From: Chryseobacterium sp. MYb264
GTDB taxonomy: Bacteria; Bacteroidota; Bacteroidia; Flavobacteriales; Weeksellaceae
DNA length: 64,000 nt
Direction: 5' to 3'
Assembly: GCF_035974275.1 (NCBI RefSeq)
Contig: NZ_CP142422.1
Coordinates: 4,340,001 to 4,404,000, forward strand
Positions 32,825-41,537 of the stretch are shown here, in pieces; positions within the stretch are counted from its first letter, which is position 1, and each line of letters begins with the position of its first letter. The notes below the pieces were generated by a model. That model saw nothing but the letters and a program-made list of their open reading frames with translations. It was not told where the DNA came from and ran no database searches. Both the position numbers and the translations under genes were made by a program.

Positions 32825-35767
32825 ATGAGAAGCTTATCTATAAAGTTATTGTTATTCTTTCCGGTTTTATGGTCGGCACAGATTCCGGTCATTGAAACTC
32901 CGGATAAAAAAGGAGGTTTTGAGAAGGATAAAAATGTTATTCTTCAGAAATTAAATATAGAAACAAAAATTACCGGCGGGATTTCCACGAATGTGGTGAC
33001 GATGGTTTTTAAAAACAACTCCAAGAGGATCATGGAAGGACGCGTCACATTTCCTTTGCCGGAAGGCGTGAATGTGAGTGGGTATGCACTGGATATTAAT
33101 GGAAAACTGCGAAATGCTGTTCCTGTAGAAAAAACTAAGGCGAAAGAAGTTTTTGAGACCATTGAAAAAAGAAGGGTAGATCCCGGAATTCTGGAAAAAG
33201 TAGAGGGGAATAATTTCCGGACCAGAATTTATCCGATCAGTCCGAACGGCGGAGAAAGAACCATTCAGGTGACGTATAATGATGAACTTAAAAAGTCAGG
33301 CAAAAGCTATCAGTACTTTTTACCGTTGAATTATTCAACAGAAATACCTCAGTTTAATGTTAAAACAACAGTGTACCAAAATGCAGATCTACCTCAGATG
33401 GTAGAAAAGCCAGATGGCAGCTTTGATTTTATCAAAAAAGGTGATGTTTGGGTAGCCGAAACGCACAAATTAAATTATCAGCCATCTCAGAATCTTAGGA
33501 TCAATTTTCCTGAGGAAGATGACAGTCAGCAGATTTTAATGCAGAAAGCATCGAATAATTCGGCGTATTTTTTAGCCAATATAGGTGTAAAAGGGAAGGA
33601 AAAGCCGAAAAGACTGACCAATAAACTGGCTATTGTCTGGGACAATTCCTTGAGTGGTTCTAAAAGAAATCATATCAAAGAATTTGAATTATTAAACGAA
33701 TATTTTAAATCAAATAAAGATCTGTCCGTAAAAGTCTATTTTATTAACAACGCTTTTGAAGAAGGTAAAAACTTTACAGTAAATGATGGAAACTGGTCGG
33801 AATTGAAAGCGTATTTATCTCAGGTCACTTATGATGGCGGAACAGATTTCGGGCAGCTGAAATCGGTTAAAGAACGTGAGATTCTATTTTTTACGGACGG
33901 ACTTTCTTCTTTTGGAGATTTAAAAATGAACTGGAGACAGCCTGTATATACGATCTCAGCTTCCAATAATGCCAATTTTAATCAGTTAAAATTTATCAGT
34001 AATAAAACGGGTGGAGAGTTTTTAAACTTAAATGAAAATGAGCCGAGAAAAGAGGTGAGAAAACTCCTGTTTCAACCTTTTAAGTTTTTAGGAATTGAAG
34101 ATAACGCAGAAATCACGGAGGTGTATCCTTCTTTATCACAAACGGTTTCTAATGATTTTGTTCTGACCGGCATTTTAACCGGAAATAAAACGACAGCTAC
34201 TTTAAAATTCGGATACGGAAATGAAGTCTCAGAGACCAAGACCATTGATTTAAATGCGAGTGAGCAAATGGTAAAAGATTGGGAGATCTCACAATTCTGG
34301 GCTCAGAAAAAGCTGAATGAACTGGAAATTTTTGAAAAAGATCATCAAAAGGAAATCAAAGATCTTAGCCGTCAATTCGGTTTGGTGAGTAATAATACAA
34401 GTTTAATGGTGCTGGAGGACATTGCCGACTATGTCCGGTATGAAATTACACCGCCCTCAGAATTGCGTGCAGAATATGACAGATTGGTCAAAAATAATCA
34501 GGTTGAGAAAGATCAGCGTGTAGATGATCTCATGCAGAAAGCCGAAAATATGACCGCCAATCTGAAAAAATGGTGGGAAACAGATTTTGATAAAAAACCT
34601 AAATATTACCCAAGAACGAGGCGCTCACAAAACGATACGATGAATTATGAGAGACAGATTGAAGAGGTTGTTATGGTAGGGTATGGCGCTCAAAGGAAAT
34701 CAGTTCAGGCTTCTTCCAGTTCTGTTGTCTCGGAATTGAGAGCTAATCATAATGTTCTTGCCAGCCTTCAAGGCGCAGCACCTGGTATTTCGATTGGTAG
34801 TGGAGAGTTTTCTCCTGAGAATATAGTGAGCAGCGGAAGGATCATCGTTGCGGATATCAAATCGGATGCAGAATACATGAAATTTTTTAATGAGGCTAAA
34901 ACTTCCGAAGAAATTTATCAACTGTATCTGAATCATAGAAATGAATATAAAGATGTACCTAGATATTATTTCGATATTTCTCAGCTGCTTTTTAAAAATA
35001 ATGATAAGAATTTAGGCTTAAAAGTATTGAGTTCCATCGCAGATCTGGATCTTGAAAATGAAGAATTATACAAATTATTAGCCTATAAACTGAAGCAGGC
35101 TGAGGTATTCGACAAGGAACTCTGGATCACTCAGAAAGTACTGGAATGGCGACCTTTTGATCCTCAAAGTTATAGAGATTATGCTCTGGCTTTGGAAGAT
35201 AATGGACAGTATCAGGCGGCTTTGGAGAATTTGTATAAAATTTTAAATCAAACGTATACAAGAGAACTGGCCGCTCGTGATTATGGAATTGAAGAAACCT
35301 TGATTATGGAGATCAATGAATTAATTGCCCGTCATAGAAATGATTTGAATTTAAAAAAGATCAATCCTAAAATTATCGCAGATCTTCCGGTCAACATCCG
35401 TGTGGTCATCAACTGGAATAAAGACAATACGGATATTGACCTTTGGGTGACCGATCCGAATGATGAGCGCTGTATGTATTCTCACAAAGCAACGGCCATT
35501 GGAGGAAGATTAAGTAACGACTTTAGAGGAGGTTTCGGCCCCGAGCAGTTTTTACTGAAAAAAGCAATTAAGGGAAAATATAAAATTGAGACCAATTTTT
35601 ATAATGAAAATCAGATAAGTATTGCAGGGCCTACAGCGATTATGGCAGAAATCTACATCAATTATGCTACCGGAAAACAGGAGCGGAAAGTGGTGGTTTT
35701 TCAGAATAAAAGTGAATCTGATACAGGAAATAGAGATGGTGTGCTAGTCGGTGAATTTGAATTTTAA
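32825..35767 (+). CDS. VIT and von Willebrand A domain protein with TPR-like and DUF2135 regions
   Basis: 980 residues with a signal peptide (MRSLSIKLLLFFPVLWSAQ). A VIT domain covers about 35-160 (GRVTFPLPEGVNVSGYALDI, KAKEVFETIEKRRVDPGILE). A vWA domain covers about 265-420, with the MIDAS-like DNSLSG in LAIVWDNSLSGSKRN. Around residues 609-665 a short stretch (EEVVMVGYGAQRKS, then ASLQGAAPGISIGSGEF) looks like the plug of a TonB-dependent receptor. Helical repeats follow, and the C-terminal ~100 residues are DUF2135 (VVINWNKDNTDIDLWVTDPN). It is probably a large periplasmic or surface protein; its role is unknown. Confidence 0.85.
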   Translation: MRSLSIKLLLFFPVLWSAQIPVIETPDKKGGFEKDKNVILQKLNIETKITGGISTNVVTMVFKNNSKRIMEGRVTFPLPEGVNVSGYALDINGKLRNAVPVEKTKAKEVFETIEKRRVDPGILEKVEGNNFRTRIYPISPNGGERTIQVTYNDELKKSGKSYQYFLPLNYSTEIPQFNVKTTVYQNADLPQMVEKPDGSFDFIKKGDVWVAETHKLNYQPSQNLRINFPEEDDSQQILMQKASNNSAYFLANIGVKGKEKPKRLTNKLAIVWDNSLSGSKRNHIKEFELLNEYFKSNKDLSVKVYFINNAFEEGKNFTVNDGNWSELKAYLSQVTYDGGTDFGQLKSVKEREILFFTDGLSSFGDLKMNWRQPVYTISASNNANFNQLKFISNKTGGEFLNLNENEPRKEVRKLLFQPFKFLGIEDNAEITEVYPSLSQTVSNDFVLTGILTGNKTTATLKFGYGNEVSETKTIDLNASEQMVKDWEISQFWAQKKLNELEIFEKDHQKEIKDLSRQFGLVSNNTSLMVLEDIADYVRYEITPPSELRAEYDRLVKNNQVEKDQRVDDLMQKAENMTANLKKWWETDFDKKPKYYPRTRRSQNDTMNYERQIEEVVMVGYGAQRKSVQASSSSVVSELRANHNVLASLQGAAPGISIGSGEFSPENIVSSGRIIVADIKSDAEYMKFFNEAKTSEEIYQLYLNHRNEYKDVPRYYFDISQLLFKNNDKNLGLKVLSSIADLDLENEELYKLLAYKLKQAEVFDKELWITQKVLEWRPFDPQSYRDYALALEDNGQYQAALENLYKILNQTYTRELAARDYGIEETLIMEINELIARHRNDLNLKKINPKIIADLPVNIRVVINWNKDNTDIDLWVTDPNDERCMYSHKATAIGGRLSNDFRGGFGPEQFLLKKAIKGKYKIETNFYNENQISIAGPTAIMAEIYINYATGKQERKVVVFQNKSESDTGNRDGVLVGEFEF

Positions 35768-35781
35768 GTTAGTGAAAGTAG

Positions 35782-35808
35782 GGGCAGAAGTGGCTGCCCT
35801 TGCTTTTT
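35782..35808 (+). terminator. Intrinsic terminator after the VIT/vWA gene
   Basis: Stem GGGCAG / CTGCCC with loop AAGTGG, followed by TTGCTTTTT, about 15 bp after the stop codon. Confidence 0.75.
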
Positions 35809-36162
35809 ATTGTTCCAAGCAATGATTAACTGATTCTATACATTAGAATTAATTCTACACCTCTTCGATTTTTTTCTATCTGTAATTTTTCATGAAATCT
35901 CTTCAGAAAGGTATTTTTACAGAATAAAGAATGTTGAGCATTATGGCAATGCAATGCATGAGATTATAATAGTCCGATTGTCGTACTTATTTTAATCCTT
36001 AATTTTAAGTTAGGTTTCAAGTCTGTTCATTGAGCAGGCTTTATTCTTTTTCTCATTTCCGGTTTCCTTAAAATATTGTTAAATCCTTAGGTTCAGCCAT
36101 AACTTTTTATCATAAATTAAAATTTATGTTTATTTTTGGAATATTAACTCAACTAAATTTAA
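35809..36162. other. Intergenic region before the pectin locus
   Basis: It contains a weak stem AAGTCTG/CAGGCTT at about 36018-36045 followed by a T-rich run, and a -7-like box TATTTTTG at 36131-36138, 24 bp before the DUF4861 gene, without a good -33 box. No gene is visible. Confidence 0.45.
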
Positions 36163-37353
36163 ATGATGTTTACAGTTAAAACGAGGATAACCGGGTTGAT
36201 GTGTGCAATCGGTTGCATTGCTTCTGCTTCTGGGTATGCCCAAAAAACCATTCACGTAACCAATCCTTCAGATTTTCAAAGAAATGAAGTCGTTTCAATT
36301 CCCGTTTCGGATTTGAGAGCCTTTCTGAAGAAAACAAAAGAGGCAGATCTGAGAATAAAAGACGGGAATAATAAATTGATCACCATTCAATGGATTGATT
36401 ATAATGGAGATAACAAAAATGATGAACTGCTTTTCTTTGCCCAAATAGAAGCAAAAGCTACCAATACCTATACTTTAGTTTCGGATCCTAAAACCCCCGT
36501 TCCGGAAAGTAAGCTGACGACCTATTCCAGGCTTGTTCCTGAAAGAGTAGACGATTATGCCTGGGAAAATGATAAAGTGGCCTTCAGAGTGTATGGTCCG
36601 AAGGGGCAAAAAGAAGCATTGGCGGGTGTAAAAGGAAGTACACTTTCCAGCGGTGTCGATATCTGGTTTAAAAGAACAGATCAGCCGGTGATCAATAAAT
36701 GGTATAAAGGTTATCTTACAGACCCGATGTATTATCATAAAGATACGAGAGGCGAGGGGTATGATCCTTATCCGGTGGGAGACAGTCGAGGAACGGGAGG
36801 AACGGGAATCTGGACAGGTGATGAACTTCAGGTCTCCAAAAATTTTATTTCTTCAAAAACCATTGCAGAAGGTCCGCTAAGAACGGTTTTTGAACTTCAG
36901 TATTTTCCGTACAGCAACTTTATGGTAAAAGAAGTCAAAATCATCTCCCTTGACCTTGGATCTAATTTTTCAAGATTCGAAACTATTTTTGAATCCCACA
37001 CTCCTGCGCCGAATTATGCCATAGGGATTTCATTGCATAAAAATGAAGGCGAAACGAAGCTGAACGACAGAGCCGGATACTATCTTCACTGGGAAAAAAT
37101 TGATGACGCGTATGTAGGTGAGGGAATTGTTGTCAATCCTAATATTGTTCAGAAATCGTTTGCCCACAGAACAGAAACGCCTGATCAGAGTAATTTGCTT
37201 GTCCTTACTACTCCACAGAAAAACCTGACGTACTATGCGGGATTTGCCTGGGAAAAAAGCGGTCAGATAAAAACAAAGGATGATTGGGAAAATATGCTGC
37301 AAAAACAGGCGAAAATTGTGGCTAATCCGTTGGTGGTTGAGTTTAATAAATAA
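36163..37353 (+). CDS. DUF4861 protein of the pectin locus
   Basis: 396 residues. The start MMFTVKTRITGLMCAIGCIA leads into a signal peptide ending SGYAQ. DUF4861 is indicated by the N-terminal beta domain (VTNPSDFQRNEVVSIPVSDL), then VAFRVYGPKGQKEALAGVKG, WYKGYLTDPMYYHKDTRGEG and the C-terminal beta-sandwich. DUF4861 proteins recur in pectin and rhamnogalacturonan loci and are thought to be carbohydrate-active. The gene is 13 bp from pelA and in the same orientation. A second DUF4861 protein at 54625 is a distant paralogue. An operator-like palindrome lies within its first codons (36204-36217). Confidence 0.8.
   Translation: MMFTVKTRITGLMCAIGCIASASGYAQKTIHVTNPSDFQRNEVVSIPVSDLRAFLKKTKEADLRIKDGNNKLITIQWIDYNGDNKNDELLFFAQIEAKATNTYTLVSDPKTPVPESKLTTYSRLVPERVDDYAWENDKVAFRVYGPKGQKEALAGVKGSTLSSGVDIWFKRTDQPVINKWYKGYLTDPMYYHKDTRGEGYDPYPVGDSRGTGGTGIWTGDELQVSKNFISSKTIAEGPLRTVFELQYFPYSNFMVKEVKIISLDLGSNFSRFETIFESHTPAPNYAIGISLHKNEGETKLNDRAGYYLHWEKIDDAYVGEGIVVNPNIVQKSFAHRTETPDQSNLLVLTTPQKNLTYYAGFAWEKSGQIKTKDDWENMLQKQAKIVANPLVVEFNK
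36204..36217. promoter_or_regulatory. Operator-like palindrome inside the 5' end of the DUF4861 gene
   Basis: TGCAATCGGTTGCA is palindromic except at the two central bases. It matches the sites near 40057, 63209 and 63895. It covers codons 14-18, where a bound repressor would block transcription just after the start. A chance match cannot be excluded, since the coding sequence also explains it. Confidence 0.4.
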
Positions 37354-37366
37354 TTAAAGAGCTAGG

Positions 37367-38386
37367 ATGAATTTAAAAATCTGTACATTAACTTTAAGCT
37401 TGGTGGCTGCCAGTTTTTCAGCTCAGGTAAAAGATACTTTGGCGGAAAAAATAATGTTGTATCAGCTTCCGATCGGAGGTTGGGGAAAACAGTTGGAAGA
37501 TAAATCTGTGGTGAATTACGATTTACCGATTGATAAACCCCTTTTAAAAAAGATAAAATCAACAGGTGATGATCACGCAACGATCGATAATAATGCAACG
37601 TCAAGGGAAATCAATGCTTTAATAAAAGCTTATTCTACCACAAAAAATCCAGAATATCTTAAATCTGCAGAAAAAGGGATCGCTTATCTTTTGTTGATGC
37701 AATATAAAAACGGAGGTTTTCCACAATATTATCCAAATACGGGATTATACCGAAAACAAGTGACTTACAATGACAACGCGATGATTAATGCTTTAACGGT
37801 TTTGTATAATGCTGCGGAAGGAAAAAATGATTTTAATGTTATTGATCCTAAACTAAAAGAAAAATCAAAAGTTGCCTTACAAAAAGGTATTGAATGTATT
37901 CTTAAAACTCAGGTTTTACAGAATGGAAATCCAACGATTTGGGCAGATCAGTATAATGAAATTACCCTTCAGCCGGATAAAGCAAGAGCTTTTGAACCTA
38001 TTTCTCTGGCAACAGGTGAGTCTGTGGGAATTGTAAGGTTTTTAATGCTTCAGCCTGTAAATCCAACGATTGAAAAATCGATTAACGGGGCATTGCAATG
38101 GTTTAAAAACAATAAAATCGAAGGCTACAGCTACAACGTTTCCAAAGTAAACGGAAAGGCAGTACGAACTTTAACGGAAGATAAAAACTCTGTGATCTGG
38201 GCGAGATTTTATGATATTCATACCAATAAACCCCTATTCGGAGATCGTGATGGAAGTGTAAAATACAACTACTATGATGTTTCTGAAGAAAGACGAAACG
38301 GCTACAGCTGGTACGGAGATTTTGCTGAAAAATTAATTGCAAAGGAATATCCGAAATGGCAGGAGAGAAATGGGGTTGGGAGATAG
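37367..38386 (+). CDS. pelA: Pectate lyase, family PL10
   Basis: 339 residues with a signal peptide (MNLKICTLTLSLVAASFSAQ). It cleaves polygalacturonate by beta-elimination. PL10 features are present: an all-alpha barrel with IDNNATSREINALIKAYSTT, YLLLMQYKNGGFPQYYPNTG, ITYNDNAM-like VTYNDNAMINALTVLYNA, and IWARFYDIHTNKPLFGDRDG with the catalytic Arg region. Length is usual. It follows the DUF4861 gene and belongs with it in a two-gene transcript in the plus direction, opposite to the rest of the locus. Confidence 0.9.
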   Translation: MNLKICTLTLSLVAASFSAQVKDTLAEKIMLYQLPIGGWGKQLEDKSVVNYDLPIDKPLLKKIKSTGDDHATIDNNATSREINALIKAYSTTKNPEYLKSAEKGIAYLLLMQYKNGGFPQYYPNTGLYRKQVTYNDNAMINALTVLYNAAEGKNDFNVIDPKLKEKSKVALQKGIECILKTQVLQNGNPTIWADQYNEITLQPDKARAFEPISLATGESVGIVRFLMLQPVNPTIEKSINGALQWFKNNKIEGYSYNVSKVNGKAVRTLTEDKNSVIWARFYDIHTNKPLFGDRDGSVKYNYYDVSEERRNGYSWYGDFAEKLIAKEYPKWQERNGVGR

Positions 38387-38400
38387 GTTGTAGATTAGTA

Positions 38401-38488
38401 TATCAATGTACCAATGTACCAATGTACCAATGTATCAATGTATCAATGTATCAATGTATCAATGTGTCAATGTGTCAATGTGTCAATT
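38401..38488. repeat. 8-bp tandem repeat, 11 units
   Basis: Eleven consecutive 8-base units of the form T[A/G][T/C]CAATG, in blocks: 1 TATCAATG, 3 TACCAATG, 4 TATCAATG, then 3 TGTCAAT-type units, ending in TATCAGGG. It lies 15 bp after the PL10 stop codon in non-coding sequence. Blocks of equal variants show stepwise expansion. Confidence 0.9.
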
Positions 38489-38587
38489 TATCAGGGTATT
38501 AGAATGGTGGGAATCTTACTGTCTAAAATAGTAAAGGTTTGAAATTTTCAAAGGACTCTTATTATTGTTGATAATTAATCTTCCTCA

Positions 38588-38630
38588 ACCACGAAGTGGT
38601 GAAATATGAATAGCGTCGGGTGAAACCCGA
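38588..38630. repeat. Tandem pair of small palindromes (REP-like)
   Basis: ACCAC-GAA-GTGGT (38588-38600) and TCGGGT-GAA-ACCCGA (38616-38630) are two perfect hairpins with the same GAA loop, 15 bp apart, in a gene-free stretch (38489-38771). This resembles repetitive extragenic palindromes. No other copy is present in the window. Confidence 0.6.
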
Positions 38631-38771
38631 TGAATAGGTGTTTCGTTTGACCATATCCAATAAATTTGAAGTAAAAGGGTAGAGGTTAAAAGAGCCAGGT
38701 GGATGAGGTTAAAATTTTACGGAAACTCTCATTCTTATTTTTAATTTATCATCATAAAAGTACAAAGTAAT

Positions 38772-38807
38772 AAAATAGGCTGTCCAAAATTGAGGACAGC
38801 CTATTTT
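38772..38807 (-). terminator. Intrinsic terminator after the PL1 pectate lyase
   Basis: A 14-bp stem (AAAATAGGCTGTCC / GGACAGCCTATTTT) with an 8-base loop, 27 bp after the stop codon of the minus-strand gene at 38834. Its A and T tracts also allow it to act from the other side. Confidence 0.85.
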
Positions 38808-38833
38808 TTATCAATCAATAGTATTTAAATTCT

Positions 38834-39943
38834 TTAGAAAGAATCGCAGACATTACCCGTTAATGTCGCACCGGCATTTGCTGTTACATCAGACTTTACA
38901 GAAGATAAAGAAAGTGTTCCGATAGAATACGGTGGGGTAAATGCGGTTCCGCTTCCTACTTTATTTCCCGTGGTATTGGTAAATGTATTGTTAGAAGTTA
39001 CCGTTACCGCTGTATAACCGCTCATTAAATTAATAGGCTCTTTTACATTCTCAAATACGTTTCCGTCTACACGGATATTCGCCTGAACACCTGCTGCAAT
39101 ACATTTGTTGCTTACAGAACTGTTGAAATAACTGTTCAGGATATGAATTTTTCCGAATCTCACTCTCGGCATACGTTCTCTACATCCCGGAGCCCACCAA
39201 CAACGAACAAAAGTTACATTCAGTTTTCCCGCATCGGCAGTCGCTCCATCACTCGAACCGATAAGATTAGAGAATCTGTGATCGTCCGTACCTCCTGAAC
39301 CACCTGCTTTTGGAGCTTTTAGGTAATGGAATTTCGTGTAAGAAACCGTGATGAAATCAGATTTATTTTTAATATCAAAATTTCCATCTACGCCATCTCT
39401 GAATTCACAGTGATCGATCCAGACATTTCGGCAATCATCCAAAATAGCATTGTCCCAACCATCGGTATCATACGCCCCCGGACCTTCGAAGATCAGGTTT
39501 CTGATGATGATATTGTTACATCTTTTAATGTTGATAATTCCTGAACCGTCTTTTGTCTGGTTCGTGGAAACCAGCTTAGCACCACTGGCGCCGTAAATCG
39601 TTTTTCCGGTTTGATCCTGAAATGACAAACGAGAGGTGATGGTAATGGTTCCCGTAACTTTAATGACTTTCACAGCTGTATTTTCGATCGCAGCTTTTAA
39701 CTGAGCATAAGTAGAAACCGTAGTTTCTGCCGCCGTTCCGCCGCCTGTGGTTCCTCCGTTTTGAGAAGCCCATCCGGGAGCAACGCAATCCGCTAAAGGA
39801 ATAATTTTACCTGCCACTGCGCTTTTTAAACCAATCTCATTGGTTGTTGATTCATTGTTGATTTCTTCCTGACCACATCCGGTCAATACGAAAGTTGAAC
39901 TTAGGACAGCCATAAGAAAGACCGCTCTGAATGTTTTCTTCAT
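38834..39943 (-). CDS. Pectate lyase, family PL1 (lipoprotein)
   Basis: 369 residues with a lipoprotein signal (LSSTFVLTGCGQ, lipid-attachment Cys in LTGC), so it is likely on the cell surface or facing the periplasm. The right-handed beta-helix has ISSRLSFQDQ-like ITITSRLSFQDQTGKTIYGA, the PL1 motif VWIDHCEFRDGVDGNFD, and the catalytic region CRERMPRVRFGKIHILNSYF with R-x-P-x-x-R. A gly-rich insert (KAGGSGGTDDHRFSN) holds the Ca-binding loop. It is transcribed alone, with an operator-like palindrome (40057-40069) about 115 bp upstream. Confidence 0.92.
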   Translation of the reverse strand: MKKTFRAVFLMAVLSSTFVLTGCGQEEINNESTTNEIGLKSAVAGKIIPLADCVAPGWASQNGGTTGGGTAAETTVSTYAQLKAAIENTAVKVIKVTGTITITSRLSFQDQTGKTIYGASGAKLVSTNQTKDGSGIINIKRCNNIIIRNLIFEGPGAYDTDGWDNAILDDCRNVWIDHCEFRDGVDGNFDIKNKSDFITVSYTKFHYLKAPKAGGSGGTDDHRFSNLIGSSDGATADAGKLNVTFVRCWWAPGCRERMPRVRFGKIHILNSYFNSSVSNKCIAAGVQANIRVDGNVFENVKEPINLMSGYTAVTVTSNNTFTNTTGNKVGSGTAFTPPYSIGTLSLSSVKSDVTANAGATLTGNVCDSF

Positions 39944-40056
39944 AGTTTATTATATTGTAATTATTCAGGTGTAAAATTATAAAGTTGCTATTGAATTAAT
40001 TTATATTTTAACGTAATAATATTTATATAATTATAATGTTGAATATTTTATTTAAA

Positions 40057-40069
40057 CAATCGGTTGCAT
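40057..40069. promoter_or_regulatory. Operator-like half-palindrome upstream of the PL1 gene
   Basis: ACAATCGGTTGCA is one base off the palindrome seen at 36204-36217. It lies in the 148-bp gap between the PL1 start and the DUF1593 stop, upstream of the PL1 gene. Confidence 0.4.
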
Positions 40070-40091
40070 TTTATGTTATGTATAAAATAAT

Positions 40092-41378
40092 TTATTTTAG
40101 CCATTCCCAACGTTTTGCCCAATCCAGCAGAATATCATTTTTCCATTTGGAAATCGTTTTTCCACCTTGATATTTTCCGTCAAAAAGATTCGGATCAGAT
40201 GTATCAGAAAACCATGTGTTACCAAGCGGAATATCTGTTGAGTTTTCTTTTCCCGGCCAAAGATTGACAATATTTAATTTCCCTTCAAAACCATTTAGCT
40301 CAGGAATATCTGATGTAAATTTATAATTCAAAACTTCCGCGGCCTTCGGAATATATTGTAAAACGTAATTTCCATTTCCAAGATAATTTCCCGGCCATTT
40401 CTGAATATCTTTTTTGTGTAAAGTTTCCATATAAAAAGGTGCAAAAGTGGGATTTTCTTTAAGAATAGGGCCTTTAAAACGGAATTCAATTAAAGAACAG
40501 AAAGCGATATCCTCTGAACTTCCTTTGGTTCCGTCAACAATAATTCTTGGGCTTCTATTGATTTTTTCAAAACTTCCGCCCCAGCTTTCACCAGTAGGAT
40601 CATTAGGGTTTCCATGCATCAGATAAAATAAAGTCGGGCTGTCACCCATTTTAACTTCTCCGTTATAGTAATTCTTGAAATCTTTTCCCATTGCTCCGTA
40701 ACCTTTAATGTATTGATCATAATATTCGGTGCTTTTTAAAATTTTAGGATTATCATTTTTAGAAAAAAAAGAGTAGTAGGTAGAATTTACTTCGATAAAC
40801 CATAGATCAGGAAAGTTTTTCACAATATAAGAATAGGAATTGGCACTCCATTTTTTGTTGGGACCACCAATCCAGTAAATTTTAATGTTTTTTTTGATAT
40901 CCGGTGCGTCGTGCAAAGCTTGAGCAATATCTTCCAGTCCGCCCCAAACCAAAACCCATAATGGTTGTGAAGATTTTTTTCTGGCAGATTTTACGATCCA
41001 TTCTGAGCCTTCTGTTGATTTTGAAAAACCTTCGTAAGGCGCATTTCCTCGTAATCCTTGTTTTGAAACCGAACGCAGATATGTTGGAGTGGCAAAACCT
41101 GAACTGTGTTTTTTTAATTTAGGTAAATCTTTTTCATAAAGATCGATCATTTTTAAAATTTCTTCCTTGCTTCCGTTTCCAAAAGACGGCGAAGAAACAA
41201 GCCCTTCAATATTAAATTTATCCGAGTACATCAGCAAATGGATCATCGACTGATTATCATCCGGATCGGTTCCTCCAATATCTGTGCTTATCAGAATTCT
41301 TGGCTTTTCCTGAACTATTTTTTGAGCTTTTACATAAAAAGTGCTGACAATAAGTATGAAAAGAACAAGATTTTTCAT
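40092..41378 (-). CDS. DUF1593 protein (nucleoside-hydrolase-like)
   Basis: 428 residues with a signal peptide (MKNLVLFILIVSTFYVKAQ). DUF1593 is shown by PRILISTDIGGTDPDDNQSM (nucleoside-hydrolase-like metal-binding Asp cluster), the LVWGGLEDIAQALHD segment, IYWIGGPNKKWS, and the C-terminal part with KPTTFAP-like domains. Such proteins occur in pectin and other plant-polysaccharide loci, and their substrate is unknown. The gene is on the minus strand, downstream of GH95. Confidence 0.8.
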   Translation of the reverse strand: MKNLVLFILIVSTFYVKAQKIVQEKPRILISTDIGGTDPDDNQSMIHLLMYSDKFNIEGLVSSPSFGNGSKEEILKMIDLYEKDLPKLKKHSSGFATPTYLRSVSKQGLRGNAPYEGFSKSTEGSEWIVKSARKKSSQPLWVLVWGGLEDIAQALHDAPDIKKNIKIYWIGGPNKKWSANSYSYIVKNFPDLWFIEVNSTYYSFFSKNDNPKILKSTEYYDQYIKGYGAMGKDFKNYYNGEVKMGDSPTLFYLMHGNPNDPTGESWGGSFEKINRSPRIIVDGTKGSSEDIAFCSLIEFRFKGPILKENPTFAPFYMETLHKKDIQKWPGNYLGNGNYVLQYIPKAAEVLNYKFTSDIPELNGFEGKLNIVNLWPGKENSTDIPLGNTWFSDTSDPNLFDGKYQGGKTISKWKNDILLDWAKRWEWLK

Positions 41379-41414
41379 GATAAGGTTTTCATTGGGTTAT
41401 TTTTTTAATAATTG

Positions 41415-41532
41415 TTGGAAAACGCACAGACGCAAAGCTTAATGAAATACTTAATACTAAAAGGCATAAGGATTTTATCCTCGATAAAATTTTGTGTCGC
41501 ACGACTTGCTAAAAAATCTTTGCGTTTTCCAA
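41415..41532. repeat. Intergenic inverted repeat with internal hairpin
   Basis: TTGGAAAACGCA (41415-41426) and TGCGTTTTCCAA (41521-41532) are a perfect 12-bp inverted pair enclosing 94 bp with an internal stem GATTTTATC/GATAAAAT. Similar elements with CTTTGCG/CGCAAAG arms occur at several other gaps of the locus. Confidence 0.7.
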
Positions 41533-41537
41533 TATAT

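Noticed and set aside
38401..38488. CRISPR array
   Set aside because: Units are 8 bp without spacers and no cas genes are near; this is a simple tandem repeat.
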